This document shows positions 36,112 to 45,507 of a stretch of 64,000 nt of DNA, one piece after another. The notes below the pieces were generated by a model. That model worked only from the letters and a program-made list of their open reading frames with translations. It ran no database searches and was not told where the DNA came from. The position numbers were made by a program, and so were the translations under genes. The stretch is from Halobacteriovorax vibrionivorans. Its GTDB lineage: Bacteria; Bdellovibrionota; Bacteriovoracia; Bacteriovoracales; Bacteriovoracaceae. Where the stretch lies: contig NZ_QDKL01000001.1 in assembly GCF_003346865.1 (NCBI RefSeq), positions 744,001-808,000 of the forward strand, read 5' to 3'. Every line of letters begins with the position of its first letter. Position 1 is the stretch's first letter.

Positions 36112-36672
36112 TTAGTTTTTAGCTACTACTACTTTTGCTGCTCTAATCACTCTACCATTTAGTGAGTAACCATTTTGATATGTCTGAATTATTTCTTGAT
36201 CTTCCTTTCCTTCAGCTGGCATCTGTGCCATAGCTTCATGGAAATGAGGGTCAAATGTTTTTCCATCAGTTTCAATAAGCTCTAATCCATTATTTTTTAG
36301 ACAATCTAAAAACTGGTTTTTAACCATATCTACACCAGTGAAAATATTTTTAACTTTTTCGTCTTCATCATTTTCAATGGCCTGAAGTGTTCTTTCTAAA
36401 TTATCAACAACATCAAGAAGGCCTATCATAACTTTTTCAGTTCCAAATTTCATTTGGTCCTGTAGCTGTTTTTCATGGCGTCTTTTTAAGTTTTCCATTT
36501 CAGCGGCTACATAATAGAACTTATCTTTAAATTCCATAAGCTCTTTCATCTCTTCAGAGATTTCTTGCTCACCATCTGTAGTTTCTTCCTCAGCAACTTG
36601 AGCCTCTTCATTTTCTTTAGCTTCAAGCTCTACTTCTTTTTCATTTTCATCATTAACTTGAGTTTCTGACAT
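36112..36672 (-). CDS. grpE: Nucleotide exchange factor GrpE
   Basis: GrpE releases ADP from DnaK. The 186-residue protein has an acidic, disordered N-terminus (about 1-45), the long coiled-coil helix containing FYYVAAEMENLKRRHEKQ, and a C-terminal beta domain with GVDMVKNQFLDCLKNNGL and the conserved HEAM. It is the first gene of the operon. A sigma32-like promoter lies at 36708-36735. No hrcA gene precedes it and I see no CIRCE inverted repeat in the 108 bases upstream. Confidence 0.97.
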   Translation of the reverse strand: MSETQVNDENEKEVELEAKENEEAQVAEEETTDGEQEISEEMKELMEFKDKFYYVAAEMENLKRRHEKQLQDQMKFGTEKVMIGLLDVVDNLERTLQAIENDEDEKVKNIFTGVDMVKNQFLDCLKNNGLELIETDGKTFDPHFHEAMAQMPAEGKEDQEIIQTYQNGYSLNGRVIRAAKVVVAKN

Positions 36673-36707
36673 CTTTAACTACCTCTTTAAATTTATCTCT
36701 AATCATA

Positions 36708-36735
36708 AGATGGGAGCATATGGCCTAGTGTCAAT
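36708..36735 (-). promoter_or_regulatory. Heat-shock (sigma32-like) promoter of grpE-dnaK-dnaJ
   Basis: On the minus strand ATTGACA (36735-36729) and TCCCATCT (36715-36708) are 13 bases apart. They match the RpoH elements CTTGAAA and CCCCATnT with the usual spacing. TTGACA alone is also a perfect housekeeping -35, but the nearest TATGAT is 21 bases away, too far for sigma70. Transcription would start near 36700, 28 bases before the ATG. Confidence 0.55.
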
Positions 36736-36765
36736 GGCGAGGATAAATATTTTTTGAGATAAAGA

Positions 36766-36787
36766 CTAAGTATCTAGAATTACTTAG
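36766..36787 (-). terminator. Weak hairpin overlapping the hemW stop codon
   Basis: A seven-base stem (CTAAGTA with TACTTAG) with an eight-base loop includes the hemW stop codon and is followed on the minus strand by TCTTTATCTC. The low GC content and poor T-tract make efficient termination uncertain. Confidence 0.35.
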
Positions 36788-37880
36788 ATATTTTAAAGAT
36801 TTCATCCATTATTGAATCAAGAATGAGAAAGCCGCGGGACGTTAGAGTAAATTTATTCACTCCAACCATGGCCAATCCGTCCTTCTTTAATTTTTGAACG
36901 TATTCGCTAAGATCACCCCAGTACTGATCCTTTATAGGAAAGCCGACACTAGAGCGTAAGTTCATATAGAGTTTCTCTATTTGATACTCATCCTCTGATA
37001 GTCTTTCTTCAACAACCTGAGCATCCTTGGTTTTCCACTTGTATCGATAACGTGTATTTTGGATAAGGCCTGTAGCTGATGGACCTAGCGCTGCAACAGA
37101 TCTCATGCGCCAATAATTTAAATTATGCTCAGAGGCTTTCGAGCGCTTTGCAAAGTTTGAAACTTCATAGTGTTCAAAGCCATTGATAGAAAGGAATTGA
37201 GCAACTTTTGTATATTCATCACTTATCCACTCATCATCTGGTAGATCTTGAAAATATTTATAATGCTTAGGAACTGTTAATATATACAGGCTAATATGAC
37301 TTGGATTATACGTTAAGATTTCAGTTAACTCTGAAATGATATCGCGATTGTATTTTTTTGAAAAAGGCAGACCTATCATAAAGTCGACAGAGAAATTATA
37401 CTGACCTTCTTTAAAAAACGTTAGAGTATTATGCACATCATCCACGTTATGGACTCTGTCGATTATCTTTAAAAAATTCGAATCAAGAGACTGAATTCCT
37501 AAAGAGTAGCGATTAACTCCAATATTTCGCCAAGCTTCAAGCCCATCCTTAGTCCATGCTCCAGGGTTTACCTCAAGGGTAAATTCATTTTTTTCACAGA
37601 AAGAAATATTATTTTCTTCCATCCATTTACCTAAGAATTTTGCCCCTTCGATTCCCCATAGACTTGGTGTTCCGCCACCAATATAGAGCGTTTCAAGCTT
37701 TTTCAAAGTAGCGTTATTGTCTGTTAAAATCTCTTGATGCTTTTTAGACATCTGGGAAAACAAAGACTCAAATTCTTCTAATTGTGCCTCATCTTCCTTT
37801 ATAGACTTATAAAAGTCACAATAATTGCAAAGATGGCGGCAAAAAGGAAAATGTATATATAGTGACTTTATTTCTTCCAT
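36780..37880 (-). CDS. hemW: HemW-like radical SAM protein (heme chaperone family)
   Basis: HemW-family proteins are radical-SAM enzymes related to the oxygen-independent coproporphyrinogen oxidase HemN, but act in heme delivery. The cluster motif CRHLCNYCDF lies near residue 15-25, followed by YIGGGTPSL and SLGIQSLD typical of the family. The chain starts right at the radical-SAM domain with SLYIHFPFC, as HemW does, without the longer N-terminus of HemN. Length is 366 residues. The ATG at 37880 has GAAGGA ten bases upstream; a GTG 18 bases earlier has no ribosome binding site. It is divergent from the M16 peptidase gene. Confidence 0.9.
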   Translation of the reverse strand: MEEIKSLYIHFPFCRHLCNYCDFYKSIKEDEAQLEEFESLFSQMSKKHQEILTDNNATLKKLETLYIGGGTPSLWGIEGAKFLGKWMEENNISFCEKNEFTLEVNPGAWTKDGLEAWRNIGVNRYSLGIQSLDSNFLKIIDRVHNVDDVHNTLTFFKEGQYNFSVDFMIGLPFSKKYNRDIISELTEILTYNPSHISLYILTVPKHYKYFQDLPDDEWISDEYTKVAQFLSINGFEHYEVSNFAKRSKASEHNLNYWRMRSVAALGPSATGLIQNTRYRYKWKTKDAQVVEERLSEDEYQIEKLYMNLRSSVGFPIKDQYWGDLSEYVQKLKKDGLAMVGVNKFTLTSRGFLILDSIMDEIFKISK

Positions 37881-37940
37881 ATTAATTTTGTCCTTCACAG
37901 ACTATAATTAACTGATACCTAAATATAAAAGGCTATGTAA

Positions 37941-40526
37941 ATGAAATATGAAATAGAAAGACTAAAAAATGGTTTAGAAGTAATTTTTGTCGATGTTCCA
38001 GGTAATACTAGTGCATCAGTTCAAATTTGGTTCAGGGCCGGATCAACTTTAGAAGATAAGAGTAATTTTGGAATTGCTCACTTTTTAGAGCACATGTTTT
38101 TCAAAGGTACTAAGAAGAGACCTGGAGCTAAAATTGCTCACGATGTAGAATCATATGGTGGAGAAATAAATGCATTCACTTCATTTGATTACACTTGTTA
38201 CTATATAAACTCACCAATAGCCTACTTTAATAATACAATCGATATTGTAATGGATATGGTTTCCAACCCTATGTTTAAAGAAGAGGACCTAATACCGGAA
38301 AGAGAAGTCGTCTTTGAAGAATATCGAAGAAGTCAGGACAATCCTGGACAATTCTCTTTTCAAAGAATTCAAGAAATGTCTTTTAAGGGGGGGTATGCTC
38401 ATCCTATTTTAGGAAATGAGAATACGATTAAGAACTTCACTAGAGAACAATTAACAGAGTTTAGAAATAGCCACTATAATAACGCCAATGCTTTTTTAGT
38501 TGTTGCCGGTGATTTGAGCGAAAAAGAAAAGTACAAAAAAACGATTGAGTCTTATCACCTACCAGAAGGTTCTTTTTCTGAGCGTCCTTCTTTTAGCTTG
38601 CAAAAGAAATCAACAATTGAAATTCATAAAAAAGATGTCAGAATGTGCCAGCTAACAATGGCCATCGAATGCCCTCCAATGAAATCAAATGGAGCCGCTG
38701 CTGAAGATCTTGCCTACAATGCTTTAGGCTACGGAGAAACATCTCCACTATATAAGAACCTCGTCCTACGAAACACTCTTGCTAATAACTGCACTTCATC
38801 TTCTATGTTCTTTGCTGATGGTGGTATACACTTTTTGAGAATAAACTTTCCAAAAGAAAATTATCAGAAAGTTATGTCAGAGTTAGAAAAAACAATTTCA
38901 GAAGTTTCAACAGTCGGCTTAAAAGAAAGTGATATTAAAAAAATTAAGAATCAATATGTCGCTGCTAAAATTTATGAAAAAGAATCTCTTGAGTCATATG
39001 CGTTCTCTCTAGGAAGTAGTTATGCTGGAGCAAAAGACCTAGATGTTGAACAAGAATTTATCGATAAGATCAGAAAGATTAGCTTAAAAGAAGTTAATAA
39101 GAAATATTCTGAAATTTTTGGGCGATCAATACATTTAAGCCTACAGCTTCCAAATGACTTAAAGCCACAGGAATTTAAACCTAGACTTACTGAATTTAAA
39201 AAGAAACTTGCTCAGATCAAGAAGACAGGAAAAGATAATACAATTAAATCTACAAAGTCTAAATATGATCCAGCAACTCAAGTCATTGAAGTTAAGCCAG
39301 GAATTAAACTTTTATATCGTTATAACTCTATTACGCCTACGTTTGTAATGCATGCATACCTAAAAGGTGGGCTAGTTGATGAAACAGTGAAGACAAATGG
39401 TCTCTACAGCTTAATGAGTTCGCAATTAACAAAAGGCTATAAAGGCTTATCGTATGAAAAGCTCAAGCTAGACCTTGATAGTCGCTCAACAATGTTCAAT
39501 AGCTTCTCTGGGAAGAATGCCTACGGAATAACAATGCATGGTCAGATCGAACACTTTTCTGATTTATCGAAGCATTTTTTCAAATCACTTATAACTCCAT
39601 CTTTTCAATCAAAGAGCTTAAATCATGAGAAGAAGCTAATCCTAAGAACGATTGAGGCCAATAAAGCAGATCCAACAAGGCAATGCTTTACCGAAGCAAC
39701 TAATATATTATTTAAAGGACATCCTTATTCTCTTTCTACAATTGGAAATGAGAAATCAATAAGATCCATAAAAAAAGATGACCTCATAAAAAAGCATGAA
39801 AAAAATCTAAAATCAAAAGAGATGCTTATCACATTCTGTGGAGACTTAAGTGTTGAAGAGGTTTTAGAAAAGGTTGAATTCTATTTTTCTGACTTAAAAC
39901 CGAGAAAAGAAAAGAAAAAAGAAATTAAAAAAATTGAAAAAATAAAAACTCTTAATAAGCATATCGATTTCGACCGCGAACAAACACAGATATTGATCGC
40001 AACACAAACAAAGAAGCTAACGGCAAAAGAAAATGTAGTTTTCAAAATGCTAACAACTCACCTTTCCGGACAATCTTCAGAGCTTTTTGTCGATGTTAGA
40101 GATAGAAAAGGTCTATGCTATGTTGCTCAACCAATTCACATGAATGCACTTGAAGCTGGTTACTGGGGAATTTACATGGCAAGTGGACATGACAAGACAT
40201 TGGAAGCAATTGATGCCATAAATTCGATCTTGGCCAAAATTCAAAGAGAGGGACTATCAAAGTCCAACTTCAATAGAATAAAGAAAATGATTGAGGGTCA
40301 AAATCAACTTAATCTTCAAGTTAACGATGACTATGCTAACGTATATTCAGTACCTACTTTACATGGACTTGGATCTGATTACTTTTATAAAGCAAATAAA
40401 GAAATCAGTGATTTTAAACACGAGGACTTTCAAAGAATTGTAAAAAAAGTTCTAAGTCAGAACTGGATTACAATTACAGTGGGTAAACCATTAGATAAAG
40501 AAATGTCTCCTAAGATACGTCTTTAG
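37941..40526 (+). CDS. M16 family zinc peptidase, two M16 units in one chain
   Basis: Residues 47-51 (HFLEH) are the inverted zinc-binding HxxEH of the M16 (pitrilysin/processing peptidase) family, and the third ligand is a Glu in the later VVFEEYRR segment near 127. The N-terminal half is thus catalytic. The second half (about 435-861) repeats the fold without the zinc motif but has GLCYV near 720, which is usual for the inactive partner unit. There is no signal peptide, so it appears cytoplasmic, although related proteins can be exported. Length is 861 residues. Two short spaced subunits in other bacteria (PqqL or YmxG type) are fused here. The substrate is unknown. Its 3' end overlaps the convergent gene by 17 bases. 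Confidence 0.9.
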   Translation: MKYEIERLKNGLEVIFVDVPGNTSASVQIWFRAGSTLEDKSNFGIAHFLEHMFFKGTKKRPGAKIAHDVESYGGEINAFTSFDYTCYYINSPIAYFNNTIDIVMDMVSNPMFKEEDLIPEREVVFEEYRRSQDNPGQFSFQRIQEMSFKGGYAHPILGNENTIKNFTREQLTEFRNSHYNNANAFLVVAGDLSEKEKYKKTIESYHLPEGSFSERPSFSLQKKSTIEIHKKDVRMCQLTMAIECPPMKSNGAAAEDLAYNALGYGETSPLYKNLVLRNTLANNCTSSSMFFADGGIHFLRINFPKENYQKVMSELEKTISEVSTVGLKESDIKKIKNQYVAAKIYEKESLESYAFSLGSSYAGAKDLDVEQEFIDKIRKISLKEVNKKYSEIFGRSIHLSLQLPNDLKPQEFKPRLTEFKKKLAQIKKTGKDNTIKSTKSKYDPATQVIEVKPGIKLLYRYNSITPTFVMHAYLKGGLVDETVKTNGLYSLMSSQLTKGYKGLSYEKLKLDLDSRSTMFNSFSGKNAYGITMHGQIEHFSDLSKHFFKSLITPSFQSKSLNHEKKLILRTIEANKADPTRQCFTEATNILFKGHPYSLSTIGNEKSIRSIKKDDLIKKHEKNLKSKEMLITFCGDLSVEEVLEKVEFYFSDLKPRKEKKKEIKKIEKIKTLNKHIDFDREQTQILIATQTKKLTAKENVVFKMLTTHLSGQSSELFVDVRDRKGLCYVAQPIHMNALEAGYWGIYMASGHDKTLEAIDAINSILAKIQREGLSKSNFNRIKKMIEGQNQLNLQVNDDYANVYSVPTLHGLGSDYFYKANKEISDFKHEDFQRIVKKVLSQNWITITVGKPLDKEMSPKIRL

Positions 40527-41040
40527 CGAAGAGCAAAAACTGCTCTTCGTTTAAATTACAATCACTTTGTAAAAGGCTCATCATATTTGTTAATTCATGA
40601 AATTGCTTTGAAAAGTGTTGGAAGAAACCTTTATAGTCGTAGAATGATTCTTGATAACTATCGAGCTTTCGATAAGCTGTTCGTCCAATCTCACAATAAT
40701 AATTGATATCGATGATCTTCTCATTTATTGAATTAGAGAAATATCCACATAAAAACAAAGCTGTATCACCAATATCTCTGAGCTCTCTTCTTTTTTCTGA
40801 CTCAGAAAGGCCTTCACTTTTTAACAACTTAATTCCCAAAGTCTTTTCTCGTACTCTGCCATCCTCTTGTTTTTCAAAATACTGATTAGATAAACTAAAA
40901 CGATCCATAACAAGTGATGAATAATAAATAGATAAATCTGGTAAGGGTTCTTGTCGCTTCTGATTTATTCGACGCAGCTCATCAAAGAAGTAAGCTTGAA
41001 GCGAGGCCTCTAGGCAAATACTTGAGTTACTCTTCTTCAT
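40510..41040 (-). CDS. Hypothetical protein, 176 residues
   Basis: I do not recognise this family. The ATG at 41040 has a very strong ribosome binding site (GGAGG, five bases away), so the 29-residue longer frame with an upstream TTG or ATG is rejected. The protein is soluble, mostly helical by pattern, with an YFFDELRRINQKRQEP segment and a central GDTALFLCGYFSN. No signal peptide or membrane helix is seen. It overlaps the end of the convergent M16 gene and is divergent from the HAD gene. Confidence 0.65.
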   Translation of the reverse strand: MKKSNSSICLEASLQAYFFDELRRINQKRQEPLPDLSIYYSSLVMDRFSLSNQYFEKQEDGRVREKTLGIKLLKSEGLSESEKRRELRDIGDTALFLCGYFSNSINEKIIDINYYCEIGRTAYRKLDSYQESFYDYKGFFQHFSKQFHELTNMMSLLQSDCNLNEEQFLLFAKDVS

Positions 41041-41113
41041 ATTCTCCTCCATCTTCTTAATTATATCGCAATAACTTAACGCTGCACAACAACCCAACAA
41101 TTTCTTCCTTTTG

Positions 41114-41122
41114 TGGTATAAA
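41114..41122 (+). promoter_or_regulatory. Extended -10 element before the HAD-mcm-meaB operon
   Basis: TGG followed by TATAAA (41117-41122) is an extended -10 box. No -35 is evident. It ends seven bases before the ATG at 41130 and no Shine-Dalgarno is visible, so the transcript is probably leaderless. Confidence 0.4.
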
Positions 41123-41129
41123 TTCAACT

Positions 41130-41768
41130 ATGAATAGAGAACTTTGTGATTTCCTACACTTAGAAGATAGTGATATCGACTTATTAGATACTTACACCAA
41201 AGAAAAGAAATATATCTTCTTTGATATGGACGGAACTATCTTAAATAGTGAGCCTCTTCACTACCAAGTTGTACAAAAATTATGTGGTAACAACGAAATT
41301 CCTTCCATGGAAGAAACCTTTGGCATGTCAGATGAAGAGGTTTATCCACTTATACAAAATGCCCTGGGGCTTGCTAGCCTTGAGGAATTCTTAGAGTTAA
41401 AGAACTCAGCATTAATAGGGCTTATTGGCCAGTCTGATCCAAATAATATAAGACATAGAAACATTAGAAAGCTTCTAGAAAGCCTTACTTCAAAAGGTCT
41501 AAAACTTGCACTTGTAACTGCAAGCCAATATGAAGTAACTCATCCTTTACTAGAGCATTGTGAATTAAAGAAGTATTTTGAAATAATAATAACAGAACGT
41601 GAAGTTGAAAAAGGGAAACCAAACCCTGAGCCATATTTAATGGCACAAAATCATTTCAACGCTAAAAGTGAAGAGTGCCTGATTTTTGAAGATTCACCAA
41701 CAGGTATACGAGCAGCACAAAGCTCAGGAATTGATTACATTGTTGTTAAATGGTTTGAAGGAGAATAA
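41130..41768 (+). CDS. HAD-superfamily hydrolase (phosphoglycolate phosphatase/phosphomutase-like)
   Basis: The motif FFDMDGTIL at residues 30-38 supplies the nucleophile Asp32 and acid/base Asp34. LVTASQYEVT is motif II, EKGKPNPEPYL carries the motif III Lys, and IFEDSPTGIRAA is motif IV. The helical cap after motif I places it among subclass IA phosphatases and beta-phosphoglucomutases. The substrate cannot be told from sequence. Length is 212 residues. It ends one base before the mutase ATG, so the two are cotranscribed; a role in removing damaged cofactor or side products is conceivable but unsupported. Confidence 0.85.
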   Translation: MNRELCDFLHLEDSDIDLLDTYTKEKKYIFFDMDGTILNSEPLHYQVVQKLCGNNEIPSMEETFGMSDEEVYPLIQNALGLASLEEFLELKNSALIGLIGQSDPNNIRHRNIRKLLESLTSKGLKLALVTASQYEVTHPLLEHCELKKYFEIIITEREVEKGKPNPEPYLMAQNHFNAKSEECLIFEDSPTGIRAAQSSGIDYIVVKWFEGE

Positions 41769-43895
41769 ATGAGCAATAGTATTGATGCTTGGAAAGAACT
41801 AGCTGACAAAGAAACAAAAGGTAAAGGCCCTAAAGTTACTCAAACACCTGAAGGTATTGAGATGAAGGCCCTATATACAAAAGAAGATCTTGCAGATAAT
41901 GAATTAACAAATACAATGCCAGGTATGGCCCCATTTATTCGTGGGCCAAGAGCAACAATGTATACAGGACGTCCTTGGACGATTCGTCAGTATGCAGGTT
42001 TTTCAACAGCTAAAGAATCAAATGACTTTTACAAGAAAGCATTAGCAGCAGGAGGCCAAGGTGTTTCTGTTGCTTTCGATCTTGCAACTCACAGAGGTTA
42101 TGACTCCGATCACCCAAGAGTTAAAGGTGACGTTGGTAAAGCAGGTGTTGCGATTGACACTGTTGAAGATATGAAAGTTTTATTTGATGGGATTCCATTA
42201 GATAAAGTATCTGTTTCAATGACAATGAATGGTGCCGTACTTCCAGTACTAGCAGGTTATATTGTTGCAGCCAAAGAGCAAGGTGTTTCTCTTGATAAGC
42301 TTTCAGGAACAATTCAAAACGATATTCTAAAAGAGTTCATGGTAAGAAATACTTATATCTTCCCTCCTGCTCCTTCGATGAAAATCATTGCAGATATCTT
42401 TGAATATACTTCTCAAAATATGCCAAAGTTTAATTCCATTTCGATTTCTGGTTACCATATTCAAGAAGCTGGTGCTGATGCAGCACTTGAACTTGCATAT
42501 ACTCTAGCAGACGGAAAAGAATATATTAACACGGCCATAAAAGCAGGGATGGAAATTGATTCATTTGCACCACGACTTTCATTCTTCTTTGGTATTGGGA
42601 TGAACTTCTATATGGAAATTGCGAAGCTTCGTGCAGCAAGACTTCTATGGTCGGAGATTGTTTCAGAGTACAACCCAAAAAATATTAAATCGAAAATGTT
42701 ACGTACACACTGCCAAACATCCGGCTGGTCACTAACAGAACAAGATCCATATAATAACGTTATCAGAACAACGATTGAAGCAATGGCCGCAGTCTTTGGA
42801 GGAACACAATCACTTCACACAAATTCATTTGATGAAGCGATTGCACTGCCAACGGAATTCTCTGCACGAATCGCCAGAAACACTCAAATCATTCTTCAAG
42901 AGGAAACAGGAATTACAAATACTGTTGATCCTTGGGGTGGTTCATACATGATGGAAAGCCTAACACAAGAAATCGCAGACAAGGCCCGTTCACTGATCAA
43001 AGAAATCGATGATGCAGGAGGAATGGCCAAGGCGATCGAAACTGGTCTTCCAAAATTAAAGATTGAAGAAGCAGCAGCACTCAAACAAGCAAAGATCGAT
43101 CGCGGAGAAGATGTTATCGTTGGTGTTAATAAGTATAAGCCAACAACTGAAGATGAGTTTGAAGTCTTAGAAATTGATAATGTACAAGTTCTCAATGAGC
43201 AAATTAAGAGGCTTGAAGAAATCCGCGAAGCAAGAGATGAGGCAAAAGTTAGTGAGTGCATGGCCAAACTTGAATATTATGCAAAAACAGGTAATGGAAA
43301 CGGACTTGAACTAGCAGTCGAAGCAATGGAAGCCCGTTGTAGTGTCGGAGAAATTACTTACGCTCTTGAAAAAGAGTGGGGACGTTATAACGCTAATACT
43401 AAAACAGTATCAGGTGTCTATGGACAATCATTTGAAAGTGATGAGGAATGGATGAATTTAAAAAACGAAATCGACCAATTTGAAAAAGATTATGGGCGCC
43501 GTCCAAGAATTCTAATTGCAAAGATGGGACAAGATGGACACGACAGAGGAGCAAAAGTTGTCGCTACAGCTTATGCCGATGTTGGCTTTGATGTTGATCT
43601 TTCTCCTCTTTTCTCAACACCTGAAGAAGTTGCAAAACAAGCAGTTGAGAACGATGTCCACGTAATTGGAGCATCATCACTAGCAGCAGGTCATAAAACA
43701 TTAATCCCAGACCTTATTGAAGAACTTAAAAAGCTTGATGCAGAAGATATACTTGTTGTTGCGGGTGGAGTAATTCCAAGAAAGGACTACGACTTTTTAT
43801 ATGAAGCAGGAGTCAAAGGAATCTATGGACCTGGTACAACAATTTCTGATGCCGCAAAAGACTTAATTACAAAAATTAAAGAGGCTCAAAAGTAA
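41769..43895 (+). CDS. mcmA: Methylmalonyl-CoA mutase, adenosylcobalamin-dependent
   Basis: The enzyme converts (R)-methylmalonyl-CoA to succinyl-CoA through a radical mechanism and is the last step of propionyl-CoA breakdown. The N-terminal TIM-barrel domain (about 40-555) opens with [24 protein letters not shown], which contains the CoA-binding [13 protein letters not shown] pattern. The C-terminal cobalamin domain (about 575-705) has D589-G-H591-D-R-G594, where His591 would ligate cobalt, then the SSLAAGHK and GGVIP motifs. At 708 residues it is the complete catalytic chain; no small subunit adjoins. meaB follows with a one-base overlap. No cobalamin riboswitch is possible in the one-base gap upstream. 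Confidence 0.97.
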   Translation: MSNSIDAWKELADKETKGKGPKVTQTPEGIEMKALYTKEDLADNELTNTMPGMAPFIRGPRATMYTGRPWTIRQYAGFSTAKESNDFYKKALAAGGQGVSVAFDLATHRGYDSDHPRVKGDVGKAGVAIDTVEDMKVLFDGIPLDKVSVSMTMNGAVLPVLAGYIVAAKEQGVSLDKLSGTIQNDILKEFMVRNTYIFPPAPSMKIIADIFEYTSQNMPKFNSISISGYHIQEAGADAALELAYTLADGKEYINTAIKAGMEIDSFAPRLSFFFGIGMNFYMEIAKLRAARLLWSEIVSEYNPKNIKSKMLRTHCQTSGWSLTEQDPYNNVIRTTIEAMAAVFGGTQSLHTNSFDEAIALPTEFSARIARNTQIILQEETGITNTVDPWGGSYMMESLTQEIADKARSLIKEIDDAGGMAKAIETGLPKLKIEEAAALKQAKIDRGEDVIVGVNKYKPTTEDEFEVLEIDNVQVLNEQIKRLEEIREARDEAKVSECMAKLEYYAKTGNGNGLELAVEAMEARCSVGEITYALEKEWGRYNANTKTVSGVYGQSFESDEEWMNLKNEIDQFEKDYGRRPRILIAKMGQDGHDRGAKVVATAYADVGFDVDLSPLFSTPEEVAKQAVENDVHVIGASSLAAGHKTLIPDLIEELKKLDAEDILVVAGGVIPRKDYDFLYEAGVKGIYGPGTTISDAAKDLITKIKEAQK

Positions 43896-44854
43896 TGCAG
43901 ATTGATCTTGAGAAATTGAAAACAGGAAATATTCGATCTCTTTCAAAATTTATAACTTTAATAGAAAGTAAAAAACCTGAGCATCAAAAAAATGCACAGA
44001 AGCTTCTAAATGAAATCCTTCCTTTAACTGGTAAGTCAATTCGTATTGGAATATCTGGTACTCCAGGTGTTGGAAAATCGACTTTCATTGAAGCTCTTGG
44101 CCTACACTTAATATCAAAGGGGCTTAAGGTTGCTGTACTCGCAATTGACCCAAGCTCCCCTTTAAGCGGAGGAAGTTTACTTGGTGACAAAACAAGAATG
44201 GAAAAGCTTGCTCAGGAAAAGAATGCATTCATTAGACCGACACCTTCTTCAGGAAACCTCGGTGGTGTTGCTCTAAAAACAAGAGAAGTAATGCTAGCAT
44301 GTGAGGCTGCGGGCTATGATGTGATTCTCATTGAAACTGTTGGTGTTGGACAATCAGAATACGATGTAGCAAATATTGTCGATCTTTTCTCAGTACTACT
44401 TCTTCCAGGAGGAGGAGACGAGCTCCAAGGAATAAAGAAAGGGATAATTGAGTTATGTGACAATATTATTATCAACAAAGCAGATGGAGATAATAAGCAG
44501 AAAGCGCACGATACAATGGTTCAATACAAATCAGCACTTGGTGTCATCAAAACAGATCAAAAAATTGGTGCCAACGTTCTCATGTCTTCAGCATTAAATG
44601 ATGAAGGAATCAAAGAGTATTGGAGCTTAATTGATAAGACATATAAAGAGAATAAAGAAAAGATTACTCAAAAGAGAAAAAGACAAAATCAAGCCTGGTT
44701 AAACAAACTTTTCCACGAACTAATTGAAAATAAAGTAAAAGAAAATCCAAAACTTCAAGAAGAATGGAATCAGCTTAACAACAACATACTCAACGAAGTC
44801 GAAACGCCTTTAAGCGCAGCAGAAAAACTAATTAACACTCTATTTGAAAAATAA
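43895..44854 (+). CDS. meaB: Methylmalonyl-CoA mutase-associated GTPase MeaB
   Basis: MeaB is a G3E-type GTPase that loads adenosylcobalamin into methylmalonyl-CoA mutase and protects it from inactivation. The P-loop GTPGVGKST is at residues 55-63, LAIDPSSPLSGGSLLGDKTRM is the switch region (split motif), ETVGVGQSE follows, and NKADGDN is the base-recognition motif. Length is 319 residues. The TAATG overlap with the mutase stop indicates coupled translation in step with its partner. A bidirectional terminator follows three bases later. Confidence 0.97.
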   Translation: MQIDLEKLKTGNIRSLSKFITLIESKKPEHQKNAQKLLNEILPLTGKSIRIGISGTPGVGKSTFIEALGLHLISKGLKVAVLAIDPSSPLSGGSLLGDKTRMEKLAQEKNAFIRPTPSSGNLGGVALKTREVMLACEAAGYDVILIETVGVGQSEYDVANIVDLFSVLLLPGGGDELQGIKKGIIELCDNIIINKADGDNKQKAHDTMVQYKSALGVIKTDQKIGANVLMSSALNDEGIKEYWSLIDKTYKENKEKITQKRKRQNQAWLNKLFHELIENKVKENPKLQEEWNQLNNNILNEVETPLSAAEKLINTLFEK

Positions 44855-44856
44855 AA

Positions 44857-44879
44857 AAAGCCTTCATTAAGAAGGCTTT
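44857..44879. terminator. Bidirectional terminator between meaB and the pcc-hfl operon
   Basis: A nine-base stem (AAAGCCTTC with GAAGGCTTT) closes a five-base loop, with T-rich sequence on the plus side (TATTTATAG) and T-runs from the A-tract on the minus side. It ends the mcm-meaB operon on the plus strand and the pccB-to-yciO operon on the minus strand. Confidence 0.8.
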
Positions 44880-44881
44880 AT

Positions 44882-45505
44882 TTATAGTAGTCCAGCACCC
44901 TGCCTTATTATATCAGGGCCACCTTCTGTAAAATTAACAATAGTTGATTGTCCGGCGAAGCTTAATTCTCCTGGATCAACAATCATTGAAACGACTCCAC
45001 CCAACTCTTCTTCGATCATATACGAATAAACTTCATCATATGATGTTACTGAGCTAGAAAACTTTTTAAGATCAACATTTGTCGATAAAACAGGCTCCCC
45101 GTGAACCTCAAGTAAACGTGTAACTAAAGTAGAGGGAACAAATCGTATACCAACCTCATGATCTGTTTTATTTGCAGCAACGGCTTTCGTAATCTTCTTA
45201 CTGGCACCAAAAATAAAAGTAAAATGTCCTGGTATAAGTCGTTTAATAAAACGAAAGATATTATCTTCAATTATTGCAACTTCAGAGGCCATTGAGATGG
45301 AATCACAAAGTAATGAAAATGCTTTAAGCTTAGGAGCATTTTTATACTTATAAATCTTCTCCACACCCTTCTTGTTAAAAGGAGATGCAATAACAACCCA
45401 ATTTGTATCAGTTGGTATACAGACAAGCTCTCCATTATTTAGAGCATCTGATACTTTCTTTAAAACACGGTCATCTGGATTTGATGCGATTACATATTCA
45501 ATCAA
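44882..45505 (-). CDS. yciO: YciO/Sua5/YrdC family protein
   Basis: The YrdC fold binds RNA and, in Sua5/TsaC, makes threonylcarbamoyl-AMP for the tRNA t6A modification. This 207-residue protein has CIPTDTNW (family: PTDTxY), KYKNAPKLKAFSLLC and GEPVLSTNVDL. It is closest to the YciO subgroup, because the substrate-binding KRxxxKP segment reads KYKNAPK with PG(H/N)(F/Y)TFI following. YciO proteins have weaker or unclear activity, so TsaC function is uncertain. The start is TTG at 45505 with GAGG five bases upstream. It is the last gene of the pccB operon, two bases after hflC. Confidence 0.82.
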   Translation of the reverse strand: MIEYVIASNPDDRVLKKVSDALNNGELVCIPTDTNWVVIASPFNKKGVEKIYKYKNAPKLKAFSLLCDSISMASEVAIIEDNIFRFIKRLIPGHFTFIFGASKKITKAVAANKTDHEVGIRFVPSTLVTRLLEVHGEPVLSTNVDLKKFSSSVTSYDEVYSYMIEEELGGVVSMIVDPGELSFAGQSTIVNFTEGGPDIIRQGAGLL

Positions 45506-45507
45506 AA

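Noticed and set aside
41760..41772. A cobalamin riboswitch controlling the mutase
   Set aside because: There is no intergenic space before the mutase gene, and the 89 bases before the HAD gene show no B12-box.
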